DNA of 64,000 bases from Streptomyces kanamyceticus (GCF_008704495.1 NZ_CP023699.1:7068001-7132000); one strand, 5' to 3'. Shown: positions 18,137 to 26,860, counted from the stretch's first letter. The notes: generated by a model from the letters alone, not told the origin. Numbers and translations: made by a program.

Positions 18137-18858
18137 ATGGTCCGCGCGGCCCTGCGGTACGAGACCACAGCGTACGAACCGAAGGCCAGCAGCCAGGCGG
18201 CGAGGACCGCGACCGTGCCGGGACCCGGCGCGTGGCCGTCGGCCGCGGACCAGCCGAGGTCGGCGAAGCGGTGGGCGGGCGTGTACGCGCCGATCGCGCG
18301 GAGCCAGCCGGGGAACTCGCTCACCGGGAACCACAGGCCGCCGACCACCGCGAGCCCGAGGTTGCAGGCGACGTTCACCACGCCGGTGGTCTGGGCCGTC
18401 AGGCGGTAGCCGTTGCCGATGCCGAGCAGCGTGAAGGGCAGCGCGCCGAGCCAGAGGAAGAGCAGCAGCGCCGTCCACTGTCCCGCGCCCAGTCGTACGT
18501 CGTTGATCAGGGCGCCCGCCGCGAGCACCGCGAGGACGGAGGGCAGCACCGTCACGGAGCCGGAGAGGGCCCGGCCAAGCACCACGTCGCGCGGCCGCAT
18601 CGGGGTGATCCGCAGCTGCCGCAGCCAGCCGATCGACTTGTCCTCGGCGACGCCCGTGCCGGTGGCCAGGGCCGAGCCGAGCGCGCCGTACGCGGCCATG
18701 CCGACCATGGTGCCGGTCTTCCAGCCCTGGTCGCCTTCGCCGCCGCCGATGTTGGTGAACAGGAGGTACATCAGGACCGGCATGCCGGTCCCGAAGACCA
18801 CGAAGGTGGTGTCGCGCAGGGTCCTGCGGACCTCGAGCCTGACGTAGTCGATGATCAT
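18133..18858 (-). CDS. ABC-2 type permease
   Basis: 241 aa, six predicted helices. MIIDYVRLEVRRTLRDTTFV opens the usual ABC-2 fold, then GVAEDKSIGWLRQLRITPMR (the coupling region) and GGLWFPVSEFPGWLRAIGAY near the last helices. It pairs with the ATPase at 18855-19778, overlapping it by 4 nt. Substrate unknown; linkage to a kinase/regulator pair suggests export of a membrane-active compound or lipid. Confidence 0.88.
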   Translation of the reverse strand: MIIDYVRLEVRRTLRDTTFVVFGTGMPVLMYLLFTNIGGGEGDQGWKTGTMVGMAAYGALGSALATGTGVAEDKSIGWLRQLRITPMRPRDVVLGRALSGSVTVLPSVLAVLAAGALINDVRLGAGQWTALLLFLWLGALPFTLLGIGNGYRLTAQTTGVVNVACNLGLAVVGGLWFPVSEFPGWLRAIGAYTPAHRFADLGWSAADGHAPGPGTVAVLAAWLLAFGSYAVVSYRRAARTM

Positions 18859-19778
18859 CGCGCGGTCTCCAGAGGCGTCGCGTGGGCGGACGTGAGGGCG
18901 AGGAACGCGTCGTCCAGGGAGGCGGGCGCGACCTCGATGCCGCGGACCGCGCCGAGCGAGGCGAGCGCCACGACCGTGGCGTCCGGGTCCTCGGTGCGCA
19001 GCCTGGCCCGGTCACCGCGCACCTCCAGGGAGAGGACGCCGGGCAGTTCGGTGAGGCCCTCGGTGGGGCGGCCCGCCAGGTCGAAGGCGACCAGGCCGCC
19101 GCCCGCCGCGCGGCGCAGCTGTTCGCCGGTGCCGTCGGCGACGATCCGGCCGCGGTCGATGACGACGATCCGGTCGGCGTGCGCGTCGGCCTCCTCCAGG
19201 TAGTGGGTGGAGAAGAGCACGGTGTGGCCGCGCCGGGCGTAGCCGCGCATCGAGGTCCAGAAGGCGTGCCTGGCCTCGACGTCGAGGGCGGCGGTCGGCT
19301 CGTCGAGGACGACGAGCGAGGGGTCACCGGCGAGTGCCACGGCGAACCGCACCCGCTGCATCTGGCCCCCGGACAGCTTGTCCACGCGCCGGTCGGCGAG
19401 TTCGGCGATGCCCGCGAGGCCGAGGGTCTGGTCGAGGGGCATCGGCGCGGGGTAGGTGCGGGCGACGAAGCCGACCAGTTCGCGGACGGTGACGCGGGGC
19501 ACCTGGCGGCCCTCCTGGAGCATCGCGCCGACCCGGCCCGCCGCCACGGCCCGCGCGGGGGAGTGCCCGAAGAGCCGCACCGAGCCCGCGTCGGGTTCGT
19601 TCAGGCCGAGCAGCAGGGAGAGGGCGGTGGACTTGCCCGCGCCGTTGCGGCCGAGCAGCGCGACGGTCTCGCCGGTGCGTATCTCCAGGTCGAGGCCGTC
19701 CACGGCGCGGACGGCGCCGAAGCTCTTGACCGCTCGGGAGAAGGCCACCGCGGGCTCCTCCTGTGATGTCTTCTTCAT
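18855..19778 (-). CDS. ABC transporter ATP-binding protein
   Basis: 307 aa from the ATG at 19778; a longer frame to 19862 lacks support. Walker A GRNGAGKST (about 55), signature LSGGQMQRVRFAVAL, Walker B PSLVVLDEPTAALD and H-loop FSTHYLEEAD are all present. The C-terminal 80 residues resemble the DrrA-type regulatory extension. It energises the adjacent ABC-2 permease. First gene of the leftward exporter/two-component operon. Confidence 0.92.
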   Translation of the reverse strand: MKKTSQEEPAVAFSRAVKSFGAVRAVDGLDLEIRTGETVALLGRNGAGKSTALSLLLGLNEPDAGSVRLFGHSPARAVAAGRVGAMLQEGRQVPRVTVRELVGFVARTYPAPMPLDQTLGLAGIAELADRRVDKLSGGQMQRVRFAVALAGDPSLVVLDEPTAALDVEARHAFWTSMRGYARRGHTVLFSTHYLEEADAHADRIVVIDRGRIVADGTGEQLRRAAGGGLVAFDLAGRPTEGLTELPGVLSLEVRGDRARLRTEDPDATVVALASLGAVRGIEVAPASLDDAFLALTSAHATPLETAR

Positions 19779-19862
19779 GGGGACGACGCTACGAATCAGG
19801 TGCGGGTCGGCGGCAGATGCGGCTGTACGGACTCGGCGGGTACAAATGTCACAACGGCGCAT

Positions 19863-19877
19863 CTGACGTTGCGTCAG
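19863..19877. promoter_or_regulatory. Palindrome CTGACGTTGCGTCAG
   Basis: Inverted repeat with 6-nt arms and a TTG centre in the gap between the divergent ABC ATPase and the MaoC operon. It is of the same type as those at 4810 and 10038, supporting a shared regulator. Confidence 0.45.
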
Positions 19878-19925
19878 GAGTCTTCACAAGTGCCGGGGCC
19901 TCGGCTATACATGGGGTCGCCGGAC

Positions 19926-19939
19926 TGGAACGCGTTCTA
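19926..19939. promoter_or_regulatory. KstR-like operator TGGAACGCGTTCTA
   Basis: Exact match to TnnAACnnGTTnnA, 114 nt before the MaoC start. Together with the site at 10056 it links the two lipid-degradation operons. Confidence 0.6.
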
Positions 19940-20052
19940 GAACGGGCCGGTTCACCGACCGGCCTCCCGGCCCAGTTGCGACCTCGGTGCGGCCGACGGT
20001 GCGGACGGCCGCACCGAGGTCTTCTGCCACCGCCCCAAGGAGCTGCCGCCCC

Positions 20053-20907
20053 ATGCCCATTGACGCCGCGAAGGCCGTGGCCGCCGAACCCCGGTCCGCC
20101 GAGATCGCCTGGGACCACAAGGACGTCCAGCTCTACCACCTGGGCCTCGGCGCGGGACTGCCCGCCACCGACCCCGACGAGCTGCGCTACACGCTGGAGT
20201 CCAAGCTGCACGTCCTGCCCAGCTTCGCCACCGTCGCGGGCGCGGGCATGGGCGTCGTCGGCGGGCTCTCCGCCCCCGGTGTCGAGGTGAACCTGGCCGC
20301 CGTCCTGCACGGCGGCCAGGCCATCACGCTGCACCGCCCCATCCCGTCCGACGGCAGGGCCACCAGCACCTCCAAGGTCGCCGCCGTGTACGACAAGGGC
20401 AAGGCGGCCATCCTCGTCCTGCGCACCGAAGTCGCCGACGCCGACGGGCCGTTGTGGACGAGCGACGCCGAGATCTTCGTACGCGGCGAAGGCGGCTTCG
20501 GCGGCGACCGGGGCCCCTCCGTCCGGGTCCCGGCCCCCGAAGGCGACCCCGACGCGGAGGTCGAGCGCCCCGTCCGCGAGGACCAGGCGCTGCTCTACCG
20601 CCTCTCCGGGGACTGGAACCCGCTGCACGCCGACCCCGAGTTCGCCAAGCTCGCGGGCTTCGACAGGCCGATCCTGCACGGCCTGTGCACCTACGGGATG
20701 ACCCTCAAGGCCGTGGTGGACACGCTGCTCGGCGGCGACGTCTCCCGGGTGCGGAGCTACCGCACCCGCTTCACCGGGGTCGTCTTCCCCGGCGAGACCC
20801 TGCGGATCCGGATGTGGCACACCGAGGGCCGCGTCCAGGCCACCGTGACGGCGGTCGAGCGGGACGACGCGCCGGTACTCGCCGACACCGTCGTCGAGCA
20901 CGCCTGA
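20053..20907 (+). CDS. MaoC-like (R)-specific enoyl-CoA hydratase (hydratase 2)
   Basis: 284 aa; the ATG at 20053 has AAGGAG about 10 nt upstream. Double hot-dog layout: an N-terminal half with PSFATVAGAGMG, and a C-terminal half carrying the hydratase-2 motif YRLSGDWNPLHADPEFAKLA, with catalytic Asp and His, followed by GFDRPILHGLCTYGM. It adds water to trans-2-enoyl-CoA. It is first in the operon with an alcohol dehydrogenase and SDR, behind a KstR-like box, which fits beta-oxidation of steroid side chains or similar acyl-CoAs. Confidence 0.9.
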   Translation: MPIDAAKAVAAEPRSAEIAWDHKDVQLYHLGLGAGLPATDPDELRYTLESKLHVLPSFATVAGAGMGVVGGLSAPGVEVNLAAVLHGGQAITLHRPIPSDGRATSTSKVAAVYDKGKAAILVLRTEVADADGPLWTSDAEIFVRGEGGFGGDRGPSVRVPAPEGDPDAEVERPVREDQALLYRLSGDWNPLHADPEFAKLAGFDRPILHGLCTYGMTLKAVVDTLLGGDVSRVRSYRTRFTGVVFPGETLRIRMWHTEGRVQATVTAVERDDAPVLADTVVEHA

Positions 20908-20932
20908 ATCTTCGTACGAGAGGAGCCGCACC

Positions 20933-22009
20933 ATGCGCGCAGCCGTACTGCACGAGATAGGCCAGGACAAGCTGGAGGTCCTCGACGACGTCGAGGCCGC
21001 GGGCTTCGGCCCGGGCAAGGTGAAGATCAGGGTCCGGGCCACCGGGCTCTGCCACTCCGACGTCTCCGCGATGAACGGCGTGCTGCCGCAGCCCGCCCCC
21101 TTCATCCCTGGCCACGAGGGCGCGGGCGAGATCATCGACGTCGGCGACGGCGTGACCGGCCTTGCCCAGGGCGACCGGGTACTGCTGTGCTGGCTGCCCG
21201 CCTGCGGCGCCTGTCCCGCCTGCAAGCGCGGCCAGACCCAGCTGTGCCTGGCCGGGTTCATGAACGCGGGCACCCCCAACTTCAAGCGCCCCGGCGGAGA
21301 CGTCTTCGGCTTCGCGGGCACCGGCACCTTCACCGAGGAGGTCGTGGTCGACGCGGGCTGCGCCGTGCCGATCCCCGACGACGTGCCCTTCGACATCGCG
21401 GCACTGATCGGCTGCGGCGTCACCACGGGACTCGGCGCGGCCATCAACACCGCCGATGTGGCGGCAGGTTCGTCGGTCGCCGTGATCGGCTGCGGCGGCG
21501 TCGGCATCTCCGCGATCCAGGGCGCCAGGCTCAAGGGCGCGGCGCAGATCGTCGCCGTCGACCCGGTCGCGTCCCGCCGCGAGGCTGCCCTGAAGTTCGG
21601 CGCGACGGAGGCGGTCTCGCCGGACGAACTCGCCGACGCCAAGCAGCGGATCACCGCGGGCGAGGGCTTCGACTACGTCTTCGAGGTCGTCGGCAAATCG
21701 GCCACGGCCCGCACGGCGTACGAGACGACCCGGCGCGGCGGCACCCTCTGCGTCGTCGGCGCGGGCGCCATGGACGACAACCTGCAGCTCAACATGTTCG
21801 AGCTGTTCTTCGACGAGAAGAAGATCCTGCCGTCCATGTACGGCGGTGGTGACGTCCTCACGTCGTACGAGCGGGCCATCGCGCTGTGGCGGGCGGGCCG
21901 CATCGACCTGGAGGGCCTGATCACGCACCGCGTGGGCCTTGCCGAGATCAACGAGGCGCTCGACCAGATGCGGACGGGCGCGGCGCTGCGCACGTGCATC
22001 GAGATCTGA
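20933..22009 (+). CDS. Zinc-dependent alcohol dehydrogenase (MDR family, class III-like)
   Basis: 358 aa, ATG after GAGAGGAG. Catalytic zinc ligands are Cys in ATGLCHSD and His in FIPGHEGAGE; structural zinc Cys cluster CGACPACKRGQTQLC; Rossmann motif VIGCGGVGISAIQGARLKGA with Asp in IVAVDPVASRR, indicating NAD. It should oxidise an alcohol or aldehyde in the same catabolic route as the MaoC hydratase 25 nt upstream. Length and motifs are complete. Confidence 0.9.
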   Translation: MRAAVLHEIGQDKLEVLDDVEAAGFGPGKVKIRVRATGLCHSDVSAMNGVLPQPAPFIPGHEGAGEIIDVGDGVTGLAQGDRVLLCWLPACGACPACKRGQTQLCLAGFMNAGTPNFKRPGGDVFGFAGTGTFTEEVVVDAGCAVPIPDDVPFDIAALIGCGVTTGLGAAINTADVAAGSSVAVIGCGGVGISAIQGARLKGAAQIVAVDPVASRREAALKFGATEAVSPDELADAKQRITAGEGFDYVFEVVGKSATARTAYETTRRGGTLCVVGAGAMDDNLQLNMFELFFDEKKILPSMYGGGDVLTSYERAIALWRAGRIDLEGLITHRVGLAEINEALDQMRTGAALRTCIEI

Positions 22010-22058
22010 ACCGCCCGGCTCCGCGACATCCGAACCGCCCTGCTCCGAAAGGACTTTG

Positions 22059-23000
22059 ATGTCACTGCCACTTGATGGCCTGTCCGCGATCGTCACCGGG
22101 GCGGGCCGCGGACTCGGCCGCGCCGAGGCGCTGGAACTGGCCCGCCTCGGCGCGAGCGTCGTCGTCAACGACTTCGGGCAGCCGGGCCGCGACGGCTCGG
22201 GCGAGGCGTCGGCGACGCCCGCGGAGGAGGTCGCCGCCGAGATCAGGGCCGCGGGCGGGCAGGCCGTCGCCCACACCGGCGACGTCGCGGACCACGAACA
22301 GGCCCGCGCGCTGGTCCAGGCGGCGATCGACACGTACGGAAAGCTCGACGTCCTGGTCAACAACGCGGGCATCCTGCGGGACCGGATGATCTTCTCGATG
22401 AGCGAGGCGGAGTGGGACTCGGTCATCCACGTCCACCTCAAGGGCCACTTCAACACGACGCACTTCGCGGCCGCGCACTGGCGCGAGCGCTCCAAGGCGG
22501 CGGGCGGCCCGGTGTACGGGCGGATCGTCAACACCTCGTCGGAGGCGTACCTCGCCGGTTCCGCGGGCCAGCCCAACTACGCGGCGGCCAAGGGCGGCAT
22601 CGTCGGACTCACCACGTCGACGGCGCTCGCGCTCGCCAAGTACGGGGTGACGGCCAACGCCATCTGCCCGCGCGCCCGTACGCGGATGACCGAGGACGTC
22701 TTCCAGGGCTTCCAGGAACCGGGCGCCGGTCAGCTCGACCCGCTGGCGCCCGAGCACGTCTCGCCGCTGGTGGGCTATCTGGCCTCGCCCGCCGCCGCGA
22801 AGGTCAACGGGCAGCTGCTCGTGGTGCACGGCGGCATGGTCGCCATCGTCGAACGCCCCAAGGTGGCGGCCAAGTTCGACTCGGCGAAGGAGACGTTCAC
22901 CTTCGACGAACTGGACGAGCTGATCTCTCCGTACTACGCGGACCGGCCGCCGAACGAGACGTTCGCGGCGGCGGAGGTGCTCGGCCTCAAGAGGGGCTAG
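22059..23000 (+). CDS. Short-chain dehydrogenase (3-hydroxyacyl-CoA dehydrogenase-like)
   Basis: 313 aa, ATG after GAAAGGA. Cofactor motif TGAGRGLG (about 14-21), NNAG, catalytic Ser in IVNTSSEAYLAGSAG, and YxxxK in PNYAAAKGG. An extra segment after GASVVVNDFGQPGRDG and a 50-residue C-terminal extension resemble the dehydrogenase domain of peroxisomal multifunctional enzyme type 2, which follows a hydratase-2 step. That matches the MaoC protein in the same operon, so together they could form a split MFE-2. Confidence 0.88.
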   Translation: MSLPLDGLSAIVTGAGRGLGRAEALELARLGASVVVNDFGQPGRDGSGEASATPAEEVAAEIRAAGGQAVAHTGDVADHEQARALVQAAIDTYGKLDVLVNNAGILRDRMIFSMSEAEWDSVIHVHLKGHFNTTHFAAAHWRERSKAAGGPVYGRIVNTSSEAYLAGSAGQPNYAAAKGGIVGLTTSTALALAKYGVTANAICPRARTRMTEDVFQGFQEPGAGQLDPLAPEHVSPLVGYLASPAAAKVNGQLLVVHGGMVAIVERPKVAAKFDSAKETFTFDELDELISPYYADRPPNETFAAAEVLGLKRG

Positions 23001-23040
23001 CGCGCCGGAAGTTGAGCCGACGGGCGAAGGATCGACGCGC

Positions 23041-23099
23041 AAGGGCCCGGCACGCAAGGGCCCGGCACGCAAAGGCCCGGCACCAGATGGTGCCGGGCC
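23041..23099 (+). terminator. 15-bp direct repeats leading into a 12-bp-stem terminator hairpin
   Basis: Three near-identical 15-nt units with GGCCCGG cores run from 23041. The last one becomes the left arm of a perfect hairpin, GGCCCGGCACCA (23074-23085), a 2-nt loop, and its complement (23088-23099). It ends the SDR operon and, being symmetric, also the convergent small gene. Confidence 0.8.
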
Positions 23100-23116
23100 C
23101 CGTCGGACGCGTCGGG

Positions 23117-23296
23117 TCAGGACGCCTGGTCCTGCTTGCGGTGCCGTCCGCGCGGCGCCGCGACCTCGTCGTGCTCGGCCACCGGACCCCGGTGCCGTCC
23201 GGCACCGGAAAGGCGGCTAGCGAGGCCGGAACGCGCGGGCGCCGCTTCCTGCGGCTCGGTGTTCCACTGGGTCTCCGTACTGGTCTCGGTCGTCAT
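23117..23296 (-). CDS. Small hydrophilic protein, unknown
   Basis: 59 aa, opening MTTETSTETQWNT and ending in a basic tail (RHRGPVAEHDEVAAPRGRH...). High charge, no hydrophobic segment. Coding support is modest: it stops just before a strong terminator and begins about 50 nt after the end of the upstream gene, with GGGGTGAG near the start. It may be co-transcribed with the 23344-24480 gene. No family recognised. Confidence 0.5.
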   Translation of the reverse strand: MTTETSTETQWNTEPQEAAPARSGLASRLSGAGRHRGPVAEHDEVAAPRGRHRKQDQAS

Positions 23297-23343
23297 CAAA
23301 CTACTCACCCCGTAAGAAGATCGTTCGGTACAGCCGGGCGAGT

Positions 23344-24480
23344 CTAACCGTCCACCACTCGCCCGGTGAGAGGCGCCTGCTGCAAGGGCACGGGCCGGGC
23401 CGCCATGGGTTTCGGCGGATCCGGCACGGCCGCCTGTGACCTGCACGGATCCCCGTCGGGCGGCGTGGGCGACGGTGCCGCGTCCAGTCGGGCGACACCG
23501 CACGGCGCCGCGTCCGTCGCATACGGCAGACACAGCTCGCCCGCCCGCGTCCACCACCCCGAACCCGTCAACCACCCCGGTGGCGCGGCCAGTTGGCGCA
23601 GCACGCGCTCGGCGGGCCGCCAGGCGCCGAGCCAGCTGCCCGCGGGCCCGTCGATCCGCAGCGCCACCGCGCAGGCCTCCGGCGTGAGCACCTGCCCCGG
23701 CTGGACCGCGAACGGCGTCAGGGCGAGACCGGGCAGCCGCAGACACTCGGGGAAGCGCACCGGGCGCGTACCGCCGAGGACGCCCCAGCCGACGCGGTCC
23801 TCGCCGGGGGCGTCGGAGCGGAGCAGCAGCAGACCGCTGTCGCGGTCCGCGAGCAGCAGCCGGTCGTCGCTCTCCTCGGAGATCTGCAGCAGCGGGGAGA
23901 CCTCGCCGCCGCGTGCCAGGTCGACCGCGACCGTCTTGACGCGTCCGTCGAACTCGCGGTCGAGGGCGAGCAGCCGGTCCGTGTCGTCCAGCCAGACGCC
24001 GCCCGAACAGCGCCCGGGGATCTCCGCCAGGTGCTCGGGCCCGAAGGAACCGCCCGCCACCAGCCAGACCGACGACGAACGCTCGCCCGGGGCGATCGCG
24101 TAGGCGCGGGTGCCGCGGGGCGCGGGCGGCAGCAGCCTCAGCTCGCCGCACTCCACGGCCCCCAGCGGCACCTCGCCGGTGCCGGGTCCCGTCGGGTAGA
24201 GCAGCGTGAAGACGTGCCTCGTGTCCACCGCGCGGTGGATGAGGACCCGGCCGTCGGCCATCGGAAGGACCTGGGTGCCCGGCTCCTCCGGCTGGTTGCC
24301 GGGCAGCGGCACCGCGTAGGGCTCGGCTGAGCCGAGCGTCCAGCGCTCGGGGAACCAGGAGTCCGGCGCGTCCACGCCACGGGCCAGGCGCGCCGCGTAC
24401 GACCCGTCCGCCGCGATCGTGCAGCCCGCCGTGCGGGCGGGGCCCACGGAAGGGACCGGCGCGGGTGGCGCTGTCGTCAT
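23344..24480 (-). CDS. Conserved-looking hypothetical protein, possible beta-propeller
   Basis: 378 aa from the ATG at 24480 with GAGGTG about 10 nt upstream; a longer frame to 24534 is less likely. Repeating short strands with Asp/Gly turns (GRVLIHRAVDTRHVFTLLYP, GGVWLDDTDRLLALDREFDG, SDDRLLLADRDSGLLLLRSD) suggest a WD/propeller-like fold in the cytoplasm. No signal peptide, no catalytic motif. Divergent from the iron-box-controlled lipoprotein gene, so it could share that control region. Function unknown. Confidence 0.65.
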   Translation of the reverse strand: MTTAPPAPVPSVGPARTAGCTIAADGSYAARLARGVDAPDSWFPERWTLGSAEPYAVPLPGNQPEEPGTQVLPMADGRVLIHRAVDTRHVFTLLYPTGPGTGEVPLGAVECGELRLLPPAPRGTRAYAIAPGERSSSVWLVAGGSFGPEHLAEIPGRCSGGVWLDDTDRLLALDREFDGRVKTVAVDLARGGEVSPLLQISEESDDRLLLADRDSGLLLLRSDAPGEDRVGWGVLGGTRPVRFPECLRLPGLALTPFAVQPGQVLTPEACAVALRIDGPAGSWLGAWRPAERVLRQLAAPPGWLTGSGWWTRAGELCLPYATDAAPCGVARLDAAPSPTPPDGDPCRSQAAVPDPPKPMAARPVPLQQAPLTGRVVDG

Positions 24481-24649
24481 GGTGGGTGACACCTCCGGCC
24501 CCGAAGCTAGTTTTCGGCCGCACTGACGTGGCATCTGTGGCTGTTCACTTCACACAGAAGGGTGGCGATGTGACGGTTCGCCTGAGCGGACGGGCACCGT
24601 TGTGCTGCGCGGGGGGCGGTTGTGCCGTACGAGAGGACTCCGCTTAAAG

Positions 24650-24663
24650 TTAGGCGAACCTAA
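24650..24663. promoter_or_regulatory. Iron box (DmdR/IdeR operator) TTAGGCGAACCTAA
   Basis: Symmetric TTAGG/CCTAA around a CGAA centre matches the core of the streptomycete DmdR1/IdeR iron box. It lies 71 nt before a siderophore-binding lipoprotein. A degenerate second copy (GGGCGAACCCG, about 24683) with the same following AGCTCGGT suggests a duplicated site. Confidence 0.75.
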
Positions 24664-24733
24664 GCTCGGTCTCATCGGGCTTGGGCGAACCCGAGCTCGG
24701 TCGGATCCGAGCAGCGCACCCCCTGGAGTCCCG

Positions 24734-25798
24734 ATGTCCGTGTCCATCCGGTCCGTGCGGCGCAACCGCCGCGGCGCCGCCGCCGTAGCCCTCGCCGTGA
24801 CCGCCGCGCTCTCCCTCGCGGCCTGCGGGTCCGGCGACGACGGCTCGGGCAAGTCCGAGAACGGCAGCGGCAGCAAGGCCGTCGCCCAGGGCGGCGACGA
24901 CTTCGCCAAGGCCGCCGAGCAGACCGCGAAGATGGGCACGACGGCCAAGCCCGGCGAGTTCCCGCGCACCCTCACCCACGCCCGCGGCAAGACCGAGCTG
25001 AAGGCGCAGCCCAAGCGCGTCGTGGTCCTGGACGTCGGCGAGCTCGACAACGTCGTCTCGCTCGGCGTCAAGCCGGTCGGCTACGCGCCCACCGAAGGCG
25101 ACGACGGCATCCCCGGCTACCTGAAGAAGGAGGCGGGCAGCCCCAAGGACGTGGGCACGATCAACTCCCTCAACCTGGAAGCCATCGCGAACCTCAAGCC
25201 CGACCTGATCCTCGGCAGCGAGCTGCGCGCCGCCAAGCTCTACCCGCAGCTCTCCAAGATCGCCCCCACGGTCTTCTCGATCCGCCCCGGCTTCACGTGG
25301 AAGGAGAACTACCTCCTGAACGCCGCGGCGCTCGACAAGACCTCCAAGGCCAAGGAGAAGCTCGCCGCGTACGAGAAGAGGGCGAAGGGTCTCGGCCAGG
25401 AGATCGCCGCGGCGCACGACGGCAAGAAGCCGACGATCACGATGCTCCGCTACATGCCGGACCGCATCCGCCTCTACGCCAAGGCGTCCTTCATCGGCAC
25501 GATCCTCGACGACGCCGGTCTGCCCCGCCCCAAGAACCAGCAGGTCAACGATCTCGCCACGGAGATCAGCCCGGAGAAGATGGACCAGGCCGACGCGGAC
25601 TGGATCTTCACGGGCGTCTACGGCGACGCGATCAAGACGGGCCGCTCCGCCGCGGAGAAGAACCCCCTGTGGAAGAAGCTCGACGCGGTGAAGAAGGGCC
25701 AGGCGAAGGACGTTCCCGACGAGACGTGGTACCTGGGTCTCGGCGTCACCGCGGCGAACGAGGTCCTGGGGGACCTCAAGACCAACCTCGCCGGGTAA
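24734..25798 (+). CDS. Iron-siderophore ABC transporter substrate-binding lipoprotein
   Basis: 354 aa. Basic N-terminus, hydrophobic core and lipobox LAAC (about residue 35), then a Gly/Ser linker and a class III (FhuD/BtuF) binding fold: KRVVVLDVGELDNVVSLGVK, GTINSLNLEAIANLKPDLIL, and the C-terminal AANEVLGDLKTNLAG. It should capture a ferric siderophore outside the membrane and deliver it to a permease encoded elsewhere. The iron box upstream implies repression when iron is plentiful. No permease lies next to it in this window. Confidence 0.88.
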   Translation: MSVSIRSVRRNRRGAAAVALAVTAALSLAACGSGDDGSGKSENGSGSKAVAQGGDDFAKAAEQTAKMGTTAKPGEFPRTLTHARGKTELKAQPKRVVVLDVGELDNVVSLGVKPVGYAPTEGDDGIPGYLKKEAGSPKDVGTINSLNLEAIANLKPDLILGSELRAAKLYPQLSKIAPTVFSIRPGFTWKENYLLNAAALDKTSKAKEKLAAYEKRAKGLGQEIAAAHDGKKPTITMLRYMPDRIRLYAKASFIGTILDDAGLPRPKNQQVNDLATEISPEKMDQADADWIFTGVYGDAIKTGRSAAEKNPLWKKLDAVKKGQAKDVPDETWYLGLGVTAANEVLGDLKTNLAG

Positions 25799-25801
25799 GT
25801 C

Positions 25802-25935
25802 GGCCCCGTCAGGGGCGCGGGGAACTGCGCGAGCAACCACGAACAAGCCGCAGACGCGTCTGCTCAGCACTCGGCAGACGCGTCTGCGGCTTTTCGCGCG
25901 CTGAGCGCGCAGTTCCCCGCGCCCCTGACGGGGCC
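25802..25935. terminator. Nested long inverted repeat after the siderophore lipoprotein
   Basis: Outer arms of 30 nt (25802-25831 and 25906-25935) are perfect complements and contain the dispersed GGGGCGCGGGGAACTGCGCG element. Inner arms of 17 nt (25847-25863, 25874-25890), GCCGCAGACGCGTCTGC and complement, are followed by TTTT. The inner hairpin with its T run looks like a terminator; the outer arms are two opposed copies of the repeat seen at 7853. Confidence 0.8.
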
Positions 25936-26005
25936 CTCCGTAGCGCCCCCGTAGCGCTACGTAACCCACGCCCAGTCAAGCGCAGCGGGAAGGTAGCCTT
26001 TCTCC

Positions 26006-26860
26006 GTGCCCCGTCTGCCAGAAGTAATCGCCGCGCTCGACGCCCTGTGGCCCGCCGAACTGGCCGAGAGCTGGGACGCGGTCGGCACGGTCTGCGGCGA
26101 CCCCGACACCGAGGTGTCGCGCGTCCTGTTCGCCGTCGACCCCGTCCAGGAGATCGCCGACGAGGCGGTGCGGCTCGGCGCCCAGCTCCTGGTCACCCAC
26201 CACCCGCTCTACCTGCGGGGTACGACCACGGTCGCGGCGTCCACCTTCAAGGGCCGGGTCGTCCACGACCTGATCAAGAACGACATCGCGCTGCACGTCG
26301 CGCACACCAACGCCGACCGCGCGGACCCGGGCGTCTCCGACGCGCTCGCGGGCGCCCTCGACCTGCGGGTCGTACGCCCCCTCGTGCCGGACCCCGCCGA
26401 CCAGCGGGGCCGTCGCGGGCTCGGCAGGATCTGCGAACTCGACCACCCCCTGACCCTGAGCGAGCTCGCCGAGCGCGCCGCGAAGCGGCTGCCCGCCACC
26501 GCACAGGGCATCAGGGTCGCGGGCGACCCGGAGCGGCTCATCCGCACGATCGCGGTGAGCGGTGGTTCCGGCGACAGCCTCTTCGACGACGTGCGCGCCG
26601 CGGGCGTCGACGCCTTCCTCACCGCGGACCTGCGCCACCACCCGGCGTCCGAGGCCCGCGAGCGCACGCCCCTGGCGCTGCTCGACGCCGCGCACTGGGC
26701 CACCGAGTGGCCCTGGTGCGAGCTGGCCGCAGCCCAGCTCGACGAGATTTCCGACCGGCACGGATGGGACCTCCGCGTCCACGTCTCCAAGACGGTCACC
26801 GACCCCTGGACCGCCCACGCGGCGTCCTCCCCTTCTCAATCCTCTGGAGCCCCCAACTGA
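26006..26860 (+). CDS. Nif3-like dinuclear metal-centre protein (DUF34/YbgI)
   Basis: 284 aa from GTG. LWPAELAESWDAVGTVCGDP opens the fold; metal-ligand regions are LLVTHHPLYLRG, HVAHTNADRA and LTADLRHHPASEA with late LLDAAHWATEWP, giving the His/Glu set of the NIF3 family, which forms ring-shaped hexamers with two metals per active site. Biochemical role is unsettled (proposed metal chaperone or hydrolase). It overlaps the zinc-ribbon gene start. Confidence 0.9.
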   Translation: MPRLPEVIAALDALWPAELAESWDAVGTVCGDPDTEVSRVLFAVDPVQEIADEAVRLGAQLLVTHHPLYLRGTTTVAASTFKGRVVHDLIKNDIALHVAHTNADRADPGVSDALAGALDLRVVRPLVPDPADQRGRRGLGRICELDHPLTLSELAERAAKRLPATAQGIRVAGDPERLIRTIAVSGGSGDSLFDDVRAAGVDAFLTADLRHHPASEARERTPLALLDAAHWATEWPWCELAAAQLDEISDRHGWDLRVHVSKTVTDPWTAHAASSPSQSSGAPN

